Counted from the stretch's first letter, positions 27,027 through 36,042 are shown. The stretch: DNA of 64,000 nucleotides from Aquisalimonas lutea (GCF_030409225.1 NZ_JAUFPK010000001.1:1289026-1353025), one strand, 5' to 3'. The notes: generated by a model from the sequence alone, not told the origin. A program made the numbers and translations.

Positions 27027-27640
27027 CAGTTGATTCGCCTTGGTCAGGAGATCATGTTCGAGCCGCAGGCGGTGGATGCGTCGCTGAAGCGATTCGGCCT
27101 CCTGCTCCAAGGCGGCTTGCTCGTTGGCAGACAATGCGTTTTTGCGGCGTTTCATCGGTGGGCGGACTCCGTCGTCGAGCAACTGATCTTTCCACTTGTA
27201 CAGCACTTGTCTGCTTACGCCGACCTCGTCGCGGCGCCGCCTTGCCGAGAACAGAGTTCGATCACCGCCTGTCGCTTCTCCTCCGGTGAAAAGGGCGCGC
27301 CTGTCGCCTTGCCAGTGAGACGCGGTCGCGTGCCGGGATGGAGCGCATCAATCCAGGCTCGAAGCGTCGCGACACACGGGTACCCCAGCGCCTCACTGGT
27401 TCTGGCAAGGCAGCGACCATGGGTGAAGTAGTACTCAACCGCCCTTTGCTTCTGTGCGATTGAGTACTTCGACTTGGGGCGAGACCGCTCCGGCAGATCC
27501 CCGGTTTCGACGTAGATGCGATACCACCGCCGGAGGTTCTTCCGTGAGGGGTAACCAAGCTCCCGGATGGCGTCGGCCGCGCTCCTGCCGTACTGGATAT
27601 AGAGCTTCACTGCCCTGAGACGATCATCATACGAGTACAT
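26961..27640 (-). pseudogene. IS3-family OrfA, frameshifted
   Basis: From the ATG at 27640 the frame gives two helix-turn-helix units, YDDRLRAVKLYIQYGRSAAD and YSIAQKQRAVEYYFTHGR. It then runs out of frame after VIELCSRQGG near 27225. The natural continuation, VGVSRQVLYKWKDQLLDDG with the leucine-zipper segment ANEQAALEQEAESLQRRIHR, lies in another frame (27206-26961). One or two bases have been lost, so no normal OrfA is made and the element is likely immobile unless this is a sequencing error. Confidence 0.78.
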
Positions 27641-28879
27641 GAGCTACCTCCGATGTAGTCCAAGATTTCGTCCGCACCTCCCACTGGGGAAATTTGGATG
27701 ACCGTTGACAGCGAGTTCGATCGGCTCTATGCCGACAGCGGCCGGCCCTCGATCCCGCCGGAGAAGTTGCTGCGAGCGCTGCTACTCCAGGCGCTGTACA
27801 CCATCCGCTCGGAGCGGCTGCTCATGGAGCAGCTCAACTACAATCTGCTGTTCCGCTGGTTCGTCGGGCTCGAAGTCGATGATTCCGTCTGGCACCCGGC
27901 GACGTTCACCAAGAACCGCGATCGGCTGGTCAGCGGCGCGGTCGCGCAGCGCCTGCTCCAGCAGCTCACCGAGCTGCCGGAGATCCGCCGGTTGCTGTCC
28001 TATGAGCACTTCTCCGGCGACGGCACGCTGATCGAGGCCTGGGTGTCGATGAAGAGCTTCGTGCCCCGCGATGACGACTCCAACGACGACAATGCCAGCG
28101 GTGGTGGCGCTGGCGGCCGAAACCCGAACGTCAACTTCCGCGGCAAGCGGCGCACCAACGACACCCACGCCTCGAGCACCGATCCCAACGCGCGGCTGTA
28201 CCGCAAGGCCAAGGGGCAACCCGCTCAGCTTTGCTACATCGGCCACGCGCTGATGGAAAACCGCAGCGGGCTGATCGTCGACACCCGCCTCACCGAAGCG
28301 AACGGCACCGCTGAGCGCGCTGCGGCCCTGGAGATGATCCGGGAAATCCCCGCTGGGCCGCGGCTGACCCTGGGGGGCCGATGCCGGCTACAACACCCGC
28401 GGCTTTGTCCGAGCGCTGCGTGAATGCGAAGTCACTCCGCATGTCGCCGAGAAGAAGCGGCACAGTGCGATCGATGAGCGAACCACCCGACACGAGGGAT
28501 ACACCTGTAGCCAGCGAGCGGGGAAGCGGATCGAGGAGTTCTTCGGCTGGGGCAAGACCATCGGGCAACTCGCCAAGACCCGGTTCATCGGCCCCGACAA
28601 GGTGGGATGGGATCTCGCCTTCACGGCGTTGGCCTACAACCTGGTTCGAGCGCCCAGACTCCTGCAGAAGGCCACCTGAGATGGCCCGGGTCAGGGCGAA
28701 CTCCGGCTTCGGGCTCATGGAACGGCCCACCAGAGCGGAAATCCGGGGCTGCCGGCCCGAGGTCAATGCCACAGCAGCGCCCGAGGCCTGTTCTGTTGGT
28801 GCTCCGGTAACCATCAGGTCCGTTCCACAACCCCGAATTTCAGCAGCCTGCTAGCGGAGTTGGGGCGGTTTTCAGGAGC

Positions 28880-29200
28880 AAGCGTCGACTCTTCTCCGGT
28901 GCGCTATGGCGCCGAATGGAGAAATGGACCCGAAAACTGGAGAGCGCCGTAAGTGGCGGCTTCCTTGGTTGTCAGACGACCAACTTGCGTCCCGCCTGGT
29001 CGAAATACACCGTATCCGGAGTGCGTCCGTCCAGCCCTCCGTGACGGCGCCGGATGTTGTTGAACGTGAAGTAGCGGCGTAAGCCGGCGCGCAACTCGGT
29101 GGGCGTCTAGGCCCGCAGGTACACATCCTCGTACTTCACGCTGCGCCACAGCCGCTCGATGAACACACTATCCACCATTGAGCATAGCCGACGTCGGAGG
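28880..29200 (-). pseudogene. C-terminal relic of an IS3-family transposase
   Basis: The minus strand reads VDSVFIERLWRSVKYEDVYL followed by a TAG, then in the same frame TPTELRAGLRRYFTFNNI and RRRHGGLDGRTPDTVYF before a TGA. This is the end of an IS3-type integrase core carrying an in-frame stop. The rest of the gene is missing. Confidence 0.75.
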
Positions 29201-29316
29201 GTAGTTGCCAACGTAAGCGTCCGGTGAGTAACGGCTGCCGGGCAGATTCGTGATTGCCGATGATCGCGTCTCCACGGGTGAAGTAAGCACGGGGCAGGTG
29301 TCCACCTGGAAGCGAA

Positions 29317-29510
29317 GTGGACACCAAGGAACGACGTCCCCGAGCCAGCGGCGGCGACAGGCGGCGGCGTTTCACGGCCGGCTACAAGCGGCGGATGGTC
29401 GAGGAGACGCCGGCCGAGGGTGCCTCGGTGTTGGTGGTCGCCCGCCGCCATGGCGTCAACGCCCACCAGATCTCTTATCCCTGCGCCGAGTCCATTCTTG
29501 CCAAAATCGA
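29317..29510 (+). pseudogene. IS66-type TnpA-like relic
   Basis: The plus strand reads RRRFTAGYKRRMVEETPAEG and VLVVARRHGVNAHQI, the helix-turn-helix start of IS66 TnpA or a related orfA. It then degenerates into unrelated sequence. It is adjacent to the IS3 relic on the opposite strand. The stretch 29520-29700 holds nothing recognisable. Confidence 0.55.
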
Positions 29511-29703
29511 ACGACTTCGTGAACGAGCTTCAGTTGCAGGATACTAGCGTTCCATCCATCGGTTGGGAAAAGTGTCGCGAACCAAGCCGCGGGTCAACAA
29601 ATGGGGTTCGTGGAAGGGTTACATTGCTGATCAGGTAAGGGTTAGCATCAGGGAGCAGGGCGATCTCGGAGTCTCAAAAATTTAGGTCGAGGGGCCATAT
29701 AAT

Positions 29704-30621
29704 ATGACGTATAAGTCTAAGGACGGTTGCAGTACAAACAGAGAGGCCAAGCCGGTATTCGTTGTTGGCTGCTCTCGCTCAGGAACAACGCTAGTCCAAT
29801 CTTTGCTAGCGAGTGGCGGTGAACTCGTCGCCTTCCCTGAAACTAATGTCCTTTATTTCGCCGTCGATGACCTTAACTATCGCCGCTTTGGAAACCTTAT
29901 CGGTCATCGCCGGCTTCCGGGCATGCTAGCTAAGCGGCTCTTGAATCGCATTGGACTCACGTTAAATTTTTCGTGGGATGTTTCCCTGAATAATCTTCCG
30001 CACGAGCTTAGAGCACATCTAAGCATAGGCGACGACGGTCGCCGTTGGCTCATACGATCCGTGCTACGCGATTTCCACCTGATGATGGAGTCGGCGACCG
30101 GCGGCGCTCGATGGCTTGAGAAAACGCCGCAGAATATTTTTGTTCTAGATTTTATCGAAAAATACTATCCGAATGCGCAATTTGTGCACGTGCTTAGAGA
30201 TCCAGTCGCAAACATAGCTTCTTTGATGGATGCTGCAAAAAAATATCCAGCCTTTCGTTCACGTTTTGGAGGTAGTAATGGTTTAGAAAAGGCGATCGCT
30301 TATTGCAAAAACGCGAGAAAGATTTCTTTATCTCGACACTCTTCTCGAAAGCATTTTCATGTGGAGTACGAAAAATTGACAGCTAATCTAGGACTTTATT
30401 TACGTGAAATGGAATTCTTTTTAGGTTTAAAAAAAGACACGCTAAGGCCTGTTTACGATACCCAAGGTATAACAAAACCTGAAGAAATATGGAAACAAAA
30501 CCGGGAAGAAGTAAAGACGGCAGAGAGCAAAGAAAATAAATTATTTTCTAAGCAACAAATTGAAGAGATACGAAGACAGTTTGCTGGAGAAAAAGAAAAG
30601 ATCCAGGCCATGCAAAGCTAG
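29704..30621 (+). CDS. Sulfotransferase family protein
   Basis: Cytoplasmic PAPS-dependent sulfotransferase of 305 residues. The 5'-phosphosulfate loop is VFVVGCSRSGTTLVQSLL (residues 19-36). The 3'-phosphate binding segment is FVHVLRDPVANIASLMDA, and ARWLEKTPQNIF is also conserved in the Sulfotransfer_3 group. It would add sulfate to a sugar of the EPS. The gene is clearly AT-rich compared with the flanking EPS genes and lies between an IS66/IS3 relic and an IS200-type element, so acquisition by transfer is likely. The C-terminal 40 residues are very Lys/Glu rich. Confidence 0.87.
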   Translation: MTYKSKDGCSTNREAKPVFVVGCSRSGTTLVQSLLASGGELVAFPETNVLYFAVDDLNYRRFGNLIGHRRLPGMLAKRLLNRIGLTLNFSWDVSLNNLPHELRAHLSIGDDGRRWLIRSVLRDFHLMMESATGGARWLEKTPQNIFVLDFIEKYYPNAQFVHVLRDPVANIASLMDAAKKYPAFRSRFGGSNGLEKAIAYCKNARKISLSRHSSRKHFHVEYEKLTANLGLYLREMEFFLGLKKDTLRPVYDTQGITKPEEIWKQNREEVKTAESKENKLFSKQQIEEIRRQFAGEKEKIQAMQS

Positions 30622-30786
30622 TAGTAGCAGCTAGGGTTTCGGTGGAAACCGCTCGTCGATTCGGGTACCTAGTACATCCGGGAGACCCCCCAGCTTTGCT
30701 GGGGAGGGAGTAGGAGTTTGACGATTCAGGGAATCTCATGACAACTCCCAAGCGTGAGCCGCCAAGCATCACGACTGGGAGAAGCC

Positions 30787-31216
30787 ATGAGACAAGTTGG
30801 CAGTCTAAGCCACACCCGTTGGGAGTGTAAGTACCATGTGGTGTTCATTCCGAAGTTCCGGCGCAAGGTGTTGTACGGGCAGTTGCGCTCGGAGCTGGGG
30901 GAGGTGCTCCGGCGACTGGCCGAGCAGAAGGAGAGCTGGATCGAGGAAGGGCACCTGATGCCGGATCAGGCGCACATGATGATCGCGATTCCGCCGAAGT
31001 ACTCGGTGTCACAGGTGGTGGGGTACGTGAAGGGGAAGAGTGCGATTCACATCGCCCGGGCCTACATGGAGCGCAAGCGGAATTTCGTCGGCCAGCACTT
31101 CCTGGGCGCGTGGGTATTTTGTCTCCACGGTGGGCCGCGATGAGGCGGTGATTCGAGACTACATCCGGCACCAGGAGCAGGAAGACCGCCGAATTGACCA
31201 GATGAATTTGGTGTAG
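30787..31216 (+). pseudogene. Y1 (HUH-type) transposase TnpA, frameshifted
   Basis: Starts with MRQVGSLSHTRWECKYHVVF and IPKFRRKVLYGQLRSELGEV. The expected HUH metal site (normally PDHVHM) reads PDQAHM, so the first histidine is replaced by Gln. VGYVKGKSAIHIARAY follows. Near 31108 the frame is lost. The true ending, YFVSTVGRDEAVIRDYIRHQ, resumes in another frame and stops at 31216. Two independent faults make this transposase inactive. Confidence 0.82.
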
Positions 31217-31218
31217 GT

Positions 31219-31311
31219 AGCCCCCTTCAGGGGGCTCAAGGGATCGCTGTGCGATCCCGTTCATGCCGCTTTGAGCGGCTCACAGACTAAAGCCCCCGGC
31301 TTTTCCGGGGG
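31219..31311. repeat. Array of four perfect hairpins at the IS200-type right end
   Basis: Four consecutive stem-loops lie within 93 bases: AGCCCCC/GGGGGCT (31219-31236), GGGATCGC/GCGATCCC (31240-31258), GCCGCT/AGCGGC (31265-31279) and CCCCCGG/CCGGGGG (31293-31311). The last matches the IS end hairpin. The others may be transcription barriers or recognition structures. Confidence 0.7.
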
Positions 31312-31318
31312 ATACTTA

Positions 31319-32290
31319 GTCCGTCCTGAATAACCCGTTGTGCGGCAGCCCGCATTCCGGGTTCGAGATTCTGATTACGGATTCCGGTGTCGAAGACGGC
31401 CCGTAGCCGCCCAAGTACTCGGCGCAAAAGAGCGGGCATCGCCCGGAGCAGGAGCCGGATGTTGTGCCCGGCAGCCACGAGCACCGCATTGAGCGCATCG
31501 CCCAGAGCACCTTTCAGTCGGCACCGGTCCATGCGGCCGTCGGTTTTCATGTGACCGATCACGGCTTCGATGGCGCTGCGGCGTTTGAGCTCCCTCTTCA
31601 GCGTTCGGGTGCTCATACCGCGTTTCTGACCAGAACGGAAGACCTGGACGTCCGGGATGGCTGCTCCCTGGTAGCCACGATCGACGTAGCAGCGCTTGGG
31701 TGCCACACCGCTCAGAATCTCGGTCTGCTCCAGCGTCTCGGCCAGGGTGTGGCCGTCGAACGGGTTGTTTGGCATGGAGCGGCAGCCGACCACGAAGCTC
31801 TCCCGGTTGGTCACCGCCACCGAGACCTTCACGCCGAACTCCCACGGCTTGGCCACCTTGCCCTTGCCGATGACCTCGACCTCCGGGGCATGCCAGGACA
31901 GCAGCTTGTTCTTGCTCTTGCGTGTCTGGCTGAGCAGCCGGTTTGCCTGGTGCAGCGGTTGCTGGAACGCCGTCTGGGTGACGTCCGGTGCGTCCTCGAT
32001 CTTGCGCTCAATGTCGCGGGTCACCCGGCCCAGGTACGTCTTGAGCCGTTTGGTCATCCGTCGCTTGCGCTTCATCTGCTTGGCTTTCGCGTAGCGGTTG
32101 ACCATTAGCAGTGCCTCGGGCGCCTTGCGCGCATAACTCTGGCGCAGCGGAACACCGTGCTGCTGCGCGAGCTTGGCCAGATTCCGGATCCCGCGGGGTA
32201 GAGCTTGGCATCCGTCGGGTACGTGATCGCCTTCTCCTGGACGGTGGTATCCACGCTCACGCGTTGCAGGCTCTGGCGTTAGTAGAGTCC
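31319..32290 (-). pseudogene. IS5-family transposase, C-terminal part (copy B)
   Basis: The longest frame gives KNKLLSWHAPEVEVIGKGKV, KPWEFGVKVSVAVTNRES and NNPFDGHTLAETLEQTE. CYVDRGYQGAAIP holds a catalytic Asp, and GHMKTDGRMDRCRLKGALGD and NAVLVAAGHNIRLLLRAMPA follow. Upstream of 32105 the sequence continues in shifted frames (RVSVDTTVQEKAITYPTDAK) up to the IS256 junction. The frame runs past the inverted repeat into the neighbouring hairpin before a stop at 31287. Confidence 0.8.
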
Positions 32291-32294
32291 CCAG

Positions 32295-33683
32295 AAGTGT
32301 GTAACTCGGCGTCCGGGAGGATTGCCGGGCCGGTCAGGCAGGGAGGCTGAGAGGCCACCGCGGGTCTCGTTAGGATTCGGGCTGAATCAAGACGTAGGAC
32401 CCAATCGAAGGAGAACCCGCGATGACCGAGAACAGGATGGCACTGCTGGAGATGGCTGAGAAGGGTGGCGATTTGGACTTTCTGCGTGAGCTCGTACGCG
32501 AGGTCGTCCACGAGCTCATGGACGCGGAAGTCACCCAGCGCTACGGGGTCGAGCGCAATGAGCGAAGCGAGCAGCGCTCGGATCAGCGCAACGGCTACCG
32601 CACCCGGCGCTGGGATACCCGGGTGGGGAGCATGGAACTGCAGGTCCCGCGGCTTCGCCACGCCAACTACCTGCCCTCGTTCCTGGAGCCGCGGCGGCCG
32701 ACCGAGCAGGCGCTGGTGGGTGTCGTCCAGGAGGCGTATATCCAGGGCGTGTCGACGCGCTCGGTCGATGAGCTGGTCAAGGCCGCCGGCATGGAGGGGA
32801 TATCCTCATCGCAGGTCTCGCGGCTGTGTGCCTCGATCGACGAGCGGGTACAGGCCTTCCTCGAGCGGCCCATCGAGGGGCACTGGCCGTTTCTATGGCT
32901 CGATGCGACCTACGTGAAGGTCCGCGAGCACGGCCGGGTGGTCTCCAAGGCCTGTGTGATCGCTGTGGGCGTGAACACCGAGGGCCGCCGGGAGGTGCTG
33001 GGGCTGCGCGTGGGCCCGAACGAGACCCAGGGCTTCTGGAAGCAGTTCCTGCGCGAGCTCCTGGGCCAGGGGCTGACGGGGGTGGAGCTGGTCATCTCCG
33101 ACGCCCACCAGGGGCTCAAGCGCGCCGTCGGCGAGGTGCTCCAGGCGAGCTGGCAGCGTTGCCGCGTGCACTTCATGCGCAACATCCTCTCCTACGTCGC
33201 CAAGCGCCACCAGAGCATGGTCGCGGCGATGGTGCGCACCGTGTTCGCCCAGCAGGACCACGCCCAGGCACGGGCGCAGTGGCGCACTGTGGCCGATCAG
33301 CTCCGGGGGCAGTTCCCCAGGGTCGCTGAGGCGATGGACGCTGCCGAAGAGGACGTGCTCGCCCACATGGCCTACCCGGCGGCGGTGTGGTCGAAGATCT
33401 CCTCCACCAACCCGCTGGAGCGGGTGAACAAGGAGATCAAGCGCCGCAGCAATGTCGTGGGCATCTTCCCGAACGACGAGGCGGTCACCCGCCTGGTCGG
33501 GGCGGTGCTCACCGAGCAGACCGAGGAGTGGGCCACGGGGCGGCGCTACATGAGCCTGGACAGCCTGCAGCAGGTCACCCCGGCTGACGCCGATGACCCC
33601 GAGCAGGCCCTGGCCCAGCTCGACGAGCAGGTAGCCTGAATCAGGGAAGAGACCGCGGTGGTCAATGAAGACCTTTTACACAG
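32295..33683 (+). mobile_element. IS256-family insertion sequence
   Basis: It carries one intact transposase gene (32422-33639). Short end similarity can be seen: GTGTGTAACTC near 32298 and, inward from the right, CTGTGTAAAAG near 33683. It lies inside the IS5-type copy B transposase and has removed about 35-40 codons of it, judging from related proteins, so deletion accompanied or followed insertion. No clean target duplication was found. Confidence 0.72.
32422..33639 (+). CDS. IS256/Mutator-family transposase
   Basis: Intact protein of 405 residues, the usual family length. Motifs are DAEVTQRYGVERNERSEQRS at the N-terminus, then LWLDATYVKVREHGRVVSKA (first Asp) and LVISDAHQGLKRA (second Asp). 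The zinc-like region RCRVHFMRNILSYV follows, and the Glu lies in SSTNPLERVNKEIKRRSNVV. It ends in a typical acidic tail. This is the only complete transposase in the hotspot, so this element may still move and could have helped shape the region. Confidence 0.95.
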   Translation: MTENRMALLEMAEKGGDLDFLRELVREVVHELMDAEVTQRYGVERNERSEQRSDQRNGYRTRRWDTRVGSMELQVPRLRHANYLPSFLEPRRPTEQALVGVVQEAYIQGVSTRSVDELVKAAGMEGISSSQVSRLCASIDERVQAFLERPIEGHWPFLWLDATYVKVREHGRVVSKACVIAVGVNTEGRREVLGLRVGPNETQGFWKQFLRELLGQGLTGVELVISDAHQGLKRAVGEVLQASWQRCRVHFMRNILSYVAKRHQSMVAAMVRTVFAQQDHAQARAQWRTVADQLRGQFPRVAEAMDAAEEDVLAHMAYPAAVWSKISSTNPLERVNKEIKRRSNVVGIFPNDEAVTRLVGAVLTEQTEEWATGRRYMSLDSLQQVTPADADDPEQALAQLDEQVA

Positions 33684-33997
33684 TTGACCGGGAACTCATG
33701 CTGGAAGTATTTCTCGCCGCAGAAATGCTGCATGTAGGAATTTTCCACCCAGCGCTCGACCACGGCCTCATCGGAGAGGTTGTAGGGGTGCTGCAAATAC
33801 AGCAAGCCTGCGATCAGCCGCGGTGGCGCTGCGGGTCGGCCGGTTGGCGAGGCAAAGAGCTCGCTCCACTCGCGCTCGAACACCGACCAGTCGATGCGAT
33901 TGGCCAGCTTCACCAGCGGGTGACGCGGGTCGATCAGGTTGGCCAGCTCACTGCGGAAGAGATCGTCCTGTGGCGTGTGCCGCTCGTCCCGAGGCCC
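33684..33997 (-). pseudogene. IS5-family transposase, N-terminal part (copy B)
   Basis: From the ATG at 33997 it reads MGPRDERHTPQDDLFRSELA, then RHPLVKLANRIDWSVFE, the DUF772-type segment LIAGLLYLQHPYNLSDEAVV and ERWVENSYMQHFCGEKYFQH. The frame meets the IS256 end after FPVN. It is the missing front half of the protein whose C-terminus lies at 31319-32290. Confidence 0.85.
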
Positions 33998-34128
33998 CAT
34001 CCAACACCGTCCGTTATTGCAGGGAAACTGCCTTGATGATACCAAAAACCGGCAATTTCAGAATGCTGAAAAACTCCGGAATCTACGCCGCGTCAGTGGG
34101 TTGGGAGTTTTTCAGGACCGACTACTTA

Positions 34129-34832
34129 CTCCGTCCCGAATAACTCTTCATGCGGCGGCCTGCATTGAGGGGCCGAAGTCCCGATCACGCATTCCGGCAC
34201 CGTTGGCCACCAGGAGCCGGCCGAGCAATTGACGCAAAAGAGCCACGATGGCTCGGAGCAGTAACCGAACGTTGTGTCCGGCGGCGACCAACATGGCGTT
34301 GAGCGCATCACCCAGAGTCACCCAGAGCACCCCTCAGTGGGCAGCGGTCCATGCGGCCGTCGGTTCTCATGTGCCCGATCACCGCCTCGACGGCGCTGCG
34401 GCGTTTGAGCTCCCCCTTCAGTGATCGGGTGTTCACGCCGCGCTTTTGCCCGGAGCGGAAGATCCACACTCCGGGGACTGCCGCTCCCTGGTGGCCACGA
34501 TCGACGTAGCAGCGCTTGGGTGCCACACCGCTCAGGATCTCGGTCTGCTCCAGCGTCCAGGCCAGGGTGTGGCCGTCGAAGGGGTTGTTCGGCATGGAGC
34601 GGCAGCCGACAGACCACGAAAGCCATCCTGGTTAGCCACCGCCACCGAGACCTTCACGCCGATCTCCCAAGCCTTGGCCACTTTGCCGTTGCCGATGACT
34701 TCGACCTCCGGGGTATGCCAGGAGAGGAGCTTGTTTTTGCTCTCGAGGATACCAAAAGCCGGCAATTTCAGAATGCCGAGAAATGCCGCAACCTACGCCA
34801 TATCAGCGAGTTGCGAGTTTCTCAGGGCCGAC
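34129..34832 (-). mobile_element. IS5-family element, copy C, internal deletion derivative
   Basis: The left end CTCCGTCCCGAATAAC and the right end, inward, GTCGGCCCTGAGAAAC match copy B. The minus strand encodes the C-terminal half of the transposase (SKNKLLSWHTPEVEVIGNGK; NPFDGHTLAWTLEQTE; CYVDRGHQGAAVP), frameshifted near 34320 and 34610. It is fused at about 34745 directly to the element's 5' leader (ATACCAAAAGCCGGCAATTT), which also occurs at 34042 in copy B. The front half of the gene has been deleted. Confidence 0.8.
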
Positions 34833-34972
34833 TAGGTACATAATCAGGAACAGGGAAGTCCATATAAGCGCTTCCTTAGCGTTCGATGGCCATAGTAACC
34901 TTACTACCGCGCTTAACTCGTCATTCGTCAGGCCGCAAACTACGTTGGCGTACAATATTGCTGAGGAATATC

Positions 34973-35776
34973 ATGATAAAGCGAAAAATACTAAATGCCA
35001 TTGAAAAAATAACAGGAGTAAAAATTTATAGAATACCAAAAAATCGAGGTTGCTATCAGCCTTCTTCGAAGAATAAGTGGCCCCCTAGCCTGGAGTCTGC
35101 ATTTTTAGGCATATTAACGCAGAAGGGTATGCTAAAAATAATTCAGTTAGGAGCGAACGAAGGAAAAGTAAATGACCCACTATATAGCTTCGTTACACGT
35201 CACAGCGAAAAAACGAGTATCCTTTTAGTGGAGCCTCAAGAGGGAGTCGCAAAAGCGCTCCAAGAAAATTATAAAGCTCATCCATGTTACCAAATCTCTG
35301 TATCTGCAGTCGGTAATGGAAATGATGTAACCTTTTATTCCGTGAAACCGGAGTACTGGGAAAAGCTTAACGTTCCCTACGCACGCGACTGGCCACCTGG
35401 ACGCGCGGCAACAGGCGTTTGCTCATCTCACAAGCAACACGTTATAGAGTGGCTCAAAAAATATCTCGATACGGATAAATATTCTCCGGAAGATGCGATT
35501 AACGCCTATACTTACAAGACCGTTACGTTCTCCGAACTCCTAGCGAGATACCCAACTTTCTGTGATCCTGATGTGCTCCAGATAGATATTGAAGGCGCCG
35601 ATGACGTCGCTGTCCTTTCGGCACTTGATGACGATCTTCGCCCGGCGGTTATTAATTTCGAATCAAAGCACCTGCCGGAGGATAAGTTAGCCGTCTGCTT
35701 ATGGGCGCTCGAAGTTAGAGGATACTCTTGTTTTCTAGGTGATCAGGATACACTATGTCTCAAAATAAATACCTGA
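34973..35776 (+). CDS. FkbM-family methyltransferase
   Basis: SAM-dependent methyltransferase of 267 residues. I chose the ATG at 34973 because GAGGAA lies just upstream and the frame before it is low-quality sequence. Motif I is LKIIQLGANEGKVNDPLYSF, followed by the acidic residue in ILLVEPQEGVAKALQENY. The FkbM hallmark is VLQIDIEGADDVAVLSAL. It would O-methylate a sugar of the EPS or a lipid-linked intermediate. It is strongly AT-rich and enclosed by an IS5-type copy on the left and a solo IS5 end at 36018, which suggests transfer as a captured cargo gene. Confidence 0.87.
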   Translation: MIKRKILNAIEKITGVKIYRIPKNRGCYQPSSKNKWPPSLESAFLGILTQKGMLKIIQLGANEGKVNDPLYSFVTRHSEKTSILLVEPQEGVAKALQENYKAHPCYQISVSAVGNGNDVTFYSVKPEYWEKLNVPYARDWPPGRAATGVCSSHKQHVIEWLKKYLDTDKYSPEDAINAYTYKTVTFSELLARYPTFCDPDVLQIDIEGADDVAVLSALDDDLRPAVINFESKHLPEDKLAVCLWALEVRGYSCFLGDQDTLCLKINT

Positions 35777-36017
35777 TTACTAACATTTAGGAAAGTGAAG
35801 CCATGTTGCCGCGGACGTAAGCGGTCCGGTAACTCCATCTGCTTGACTCACACATATCGTTTCAGGTAAAACGTCCATATGGAGAAATCCGTACGCATGC
35901 GTTTGCGATGGGCTGAACTCTATGGCATGGTCGAACGCCAATCGAACGCCTCTAGGAACGGGTGTATGTGCTCGATCTACGTCTACGAGATGCGAAATAT
36001 CTCCGTGAATCGCACAC

Positions 36018-36042
36018 GTTGCGAGTTTTTTAGGGCCGACTA
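36018..36042. repeat. Solo IS5-type right end
   Basis: GTTGCGAGTTTTTTAGGGCC GACTA (23 of 25 bases) equals the right end of copy C at 34810-34834. No transposase sequence is attached. It marks the far side of the FkbM cargo segment. Confidence 0.65.

Larger units (their letters stand above)
26067..27703 (-). mobile_element. IS3-family element nested in the IS5-group transposase
   Basis: Imperfect inverted repeats begin GGTCATTCAAAAATCCCC on the left and, read inward from the right, GGTCATCCAAATTTCCCC. Both continue CAGTGGG.GGTGCGG. Between them are orfA and orfB on the minus strand with the usual A6G slippage site. I could not fix the exact target duplication; the bases next to the ends do not agree without ambiguity. 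Confidence 0.85.
25927..28679 (+). pseudogene. Transposase of the IS5-group element, split and frameshifted
   Basis: The N-terminal piece (25927 to about 26066) reads MRGEDVEQPQLFSYVSLEAR and ends in LDGLFGEL. After the nested IS the same protein resumes near 27704 with SEFDRLYADSGRPSIPPE, LLMEQLNYNLLFRWFVGL and FTKNRDRLV. A +1 change in a run of six G near 28370 shifts the frame. The remainder, AGYNTRGFVRALRECEV to EEFFGWGKTIGQLAKTRF, is encoded in the other frame up to the TGA at 28677-28679. Joining the parts gives a full DDE transposase, so the breaks are secondary. Confidence 0.85.
25847..28850 (+). mobile_element. IS5-group insertion sequence (interrupted by an IS3-family element)
   Basis: The ends are inverted repeats: CAGGCTGCTGAAA at 25847 and TTTCAGCAGCCTG ending at 28850. 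Both are flanked by the direct repeat CTAG (25843-25846 and 28851-28854), which fits the YTAR target of the IS5 group. Inside is one transposase split by a second element (26067-27703) and additionally frameshifted near 28370. The element is therefore not autonomous. Confidence 0.88.
30680..31312 (+). mobile_element. IS200/IS605-type element, inactive
   Basis: It has no inverted-repeat ends but has subterminal hairpins, as this family does: CCCCAGCTTTGCTGGGG at 30688-30704 on the left and CCCCCGGCTTTTCCGGGGG at 31293-31311 on the right. A single tnpA-like gene lies between. Exact ends are not fixed. The right hairpin abuts the TACTTA repeat of the next IS. Confidence 0.75.
31319..34122 (-). 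mobile_element. IS5-family element, copy B, split by an IS256-family insertion
   Basis: The left end GTCCGTCCTGAATAAC and the right end, read inward, GTCGGTCCTGAAAAAC are inverted repeats. Both are flanked by TACTTA (31313-31318 and 34123-34128), a 6-base direct repeat. The transposase lies on the minus strand. Its N-terminus is at 33684-33997 and its C-terminus at about 31319-32290, with an IS256-family element between the two. Confidence 0.82.
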
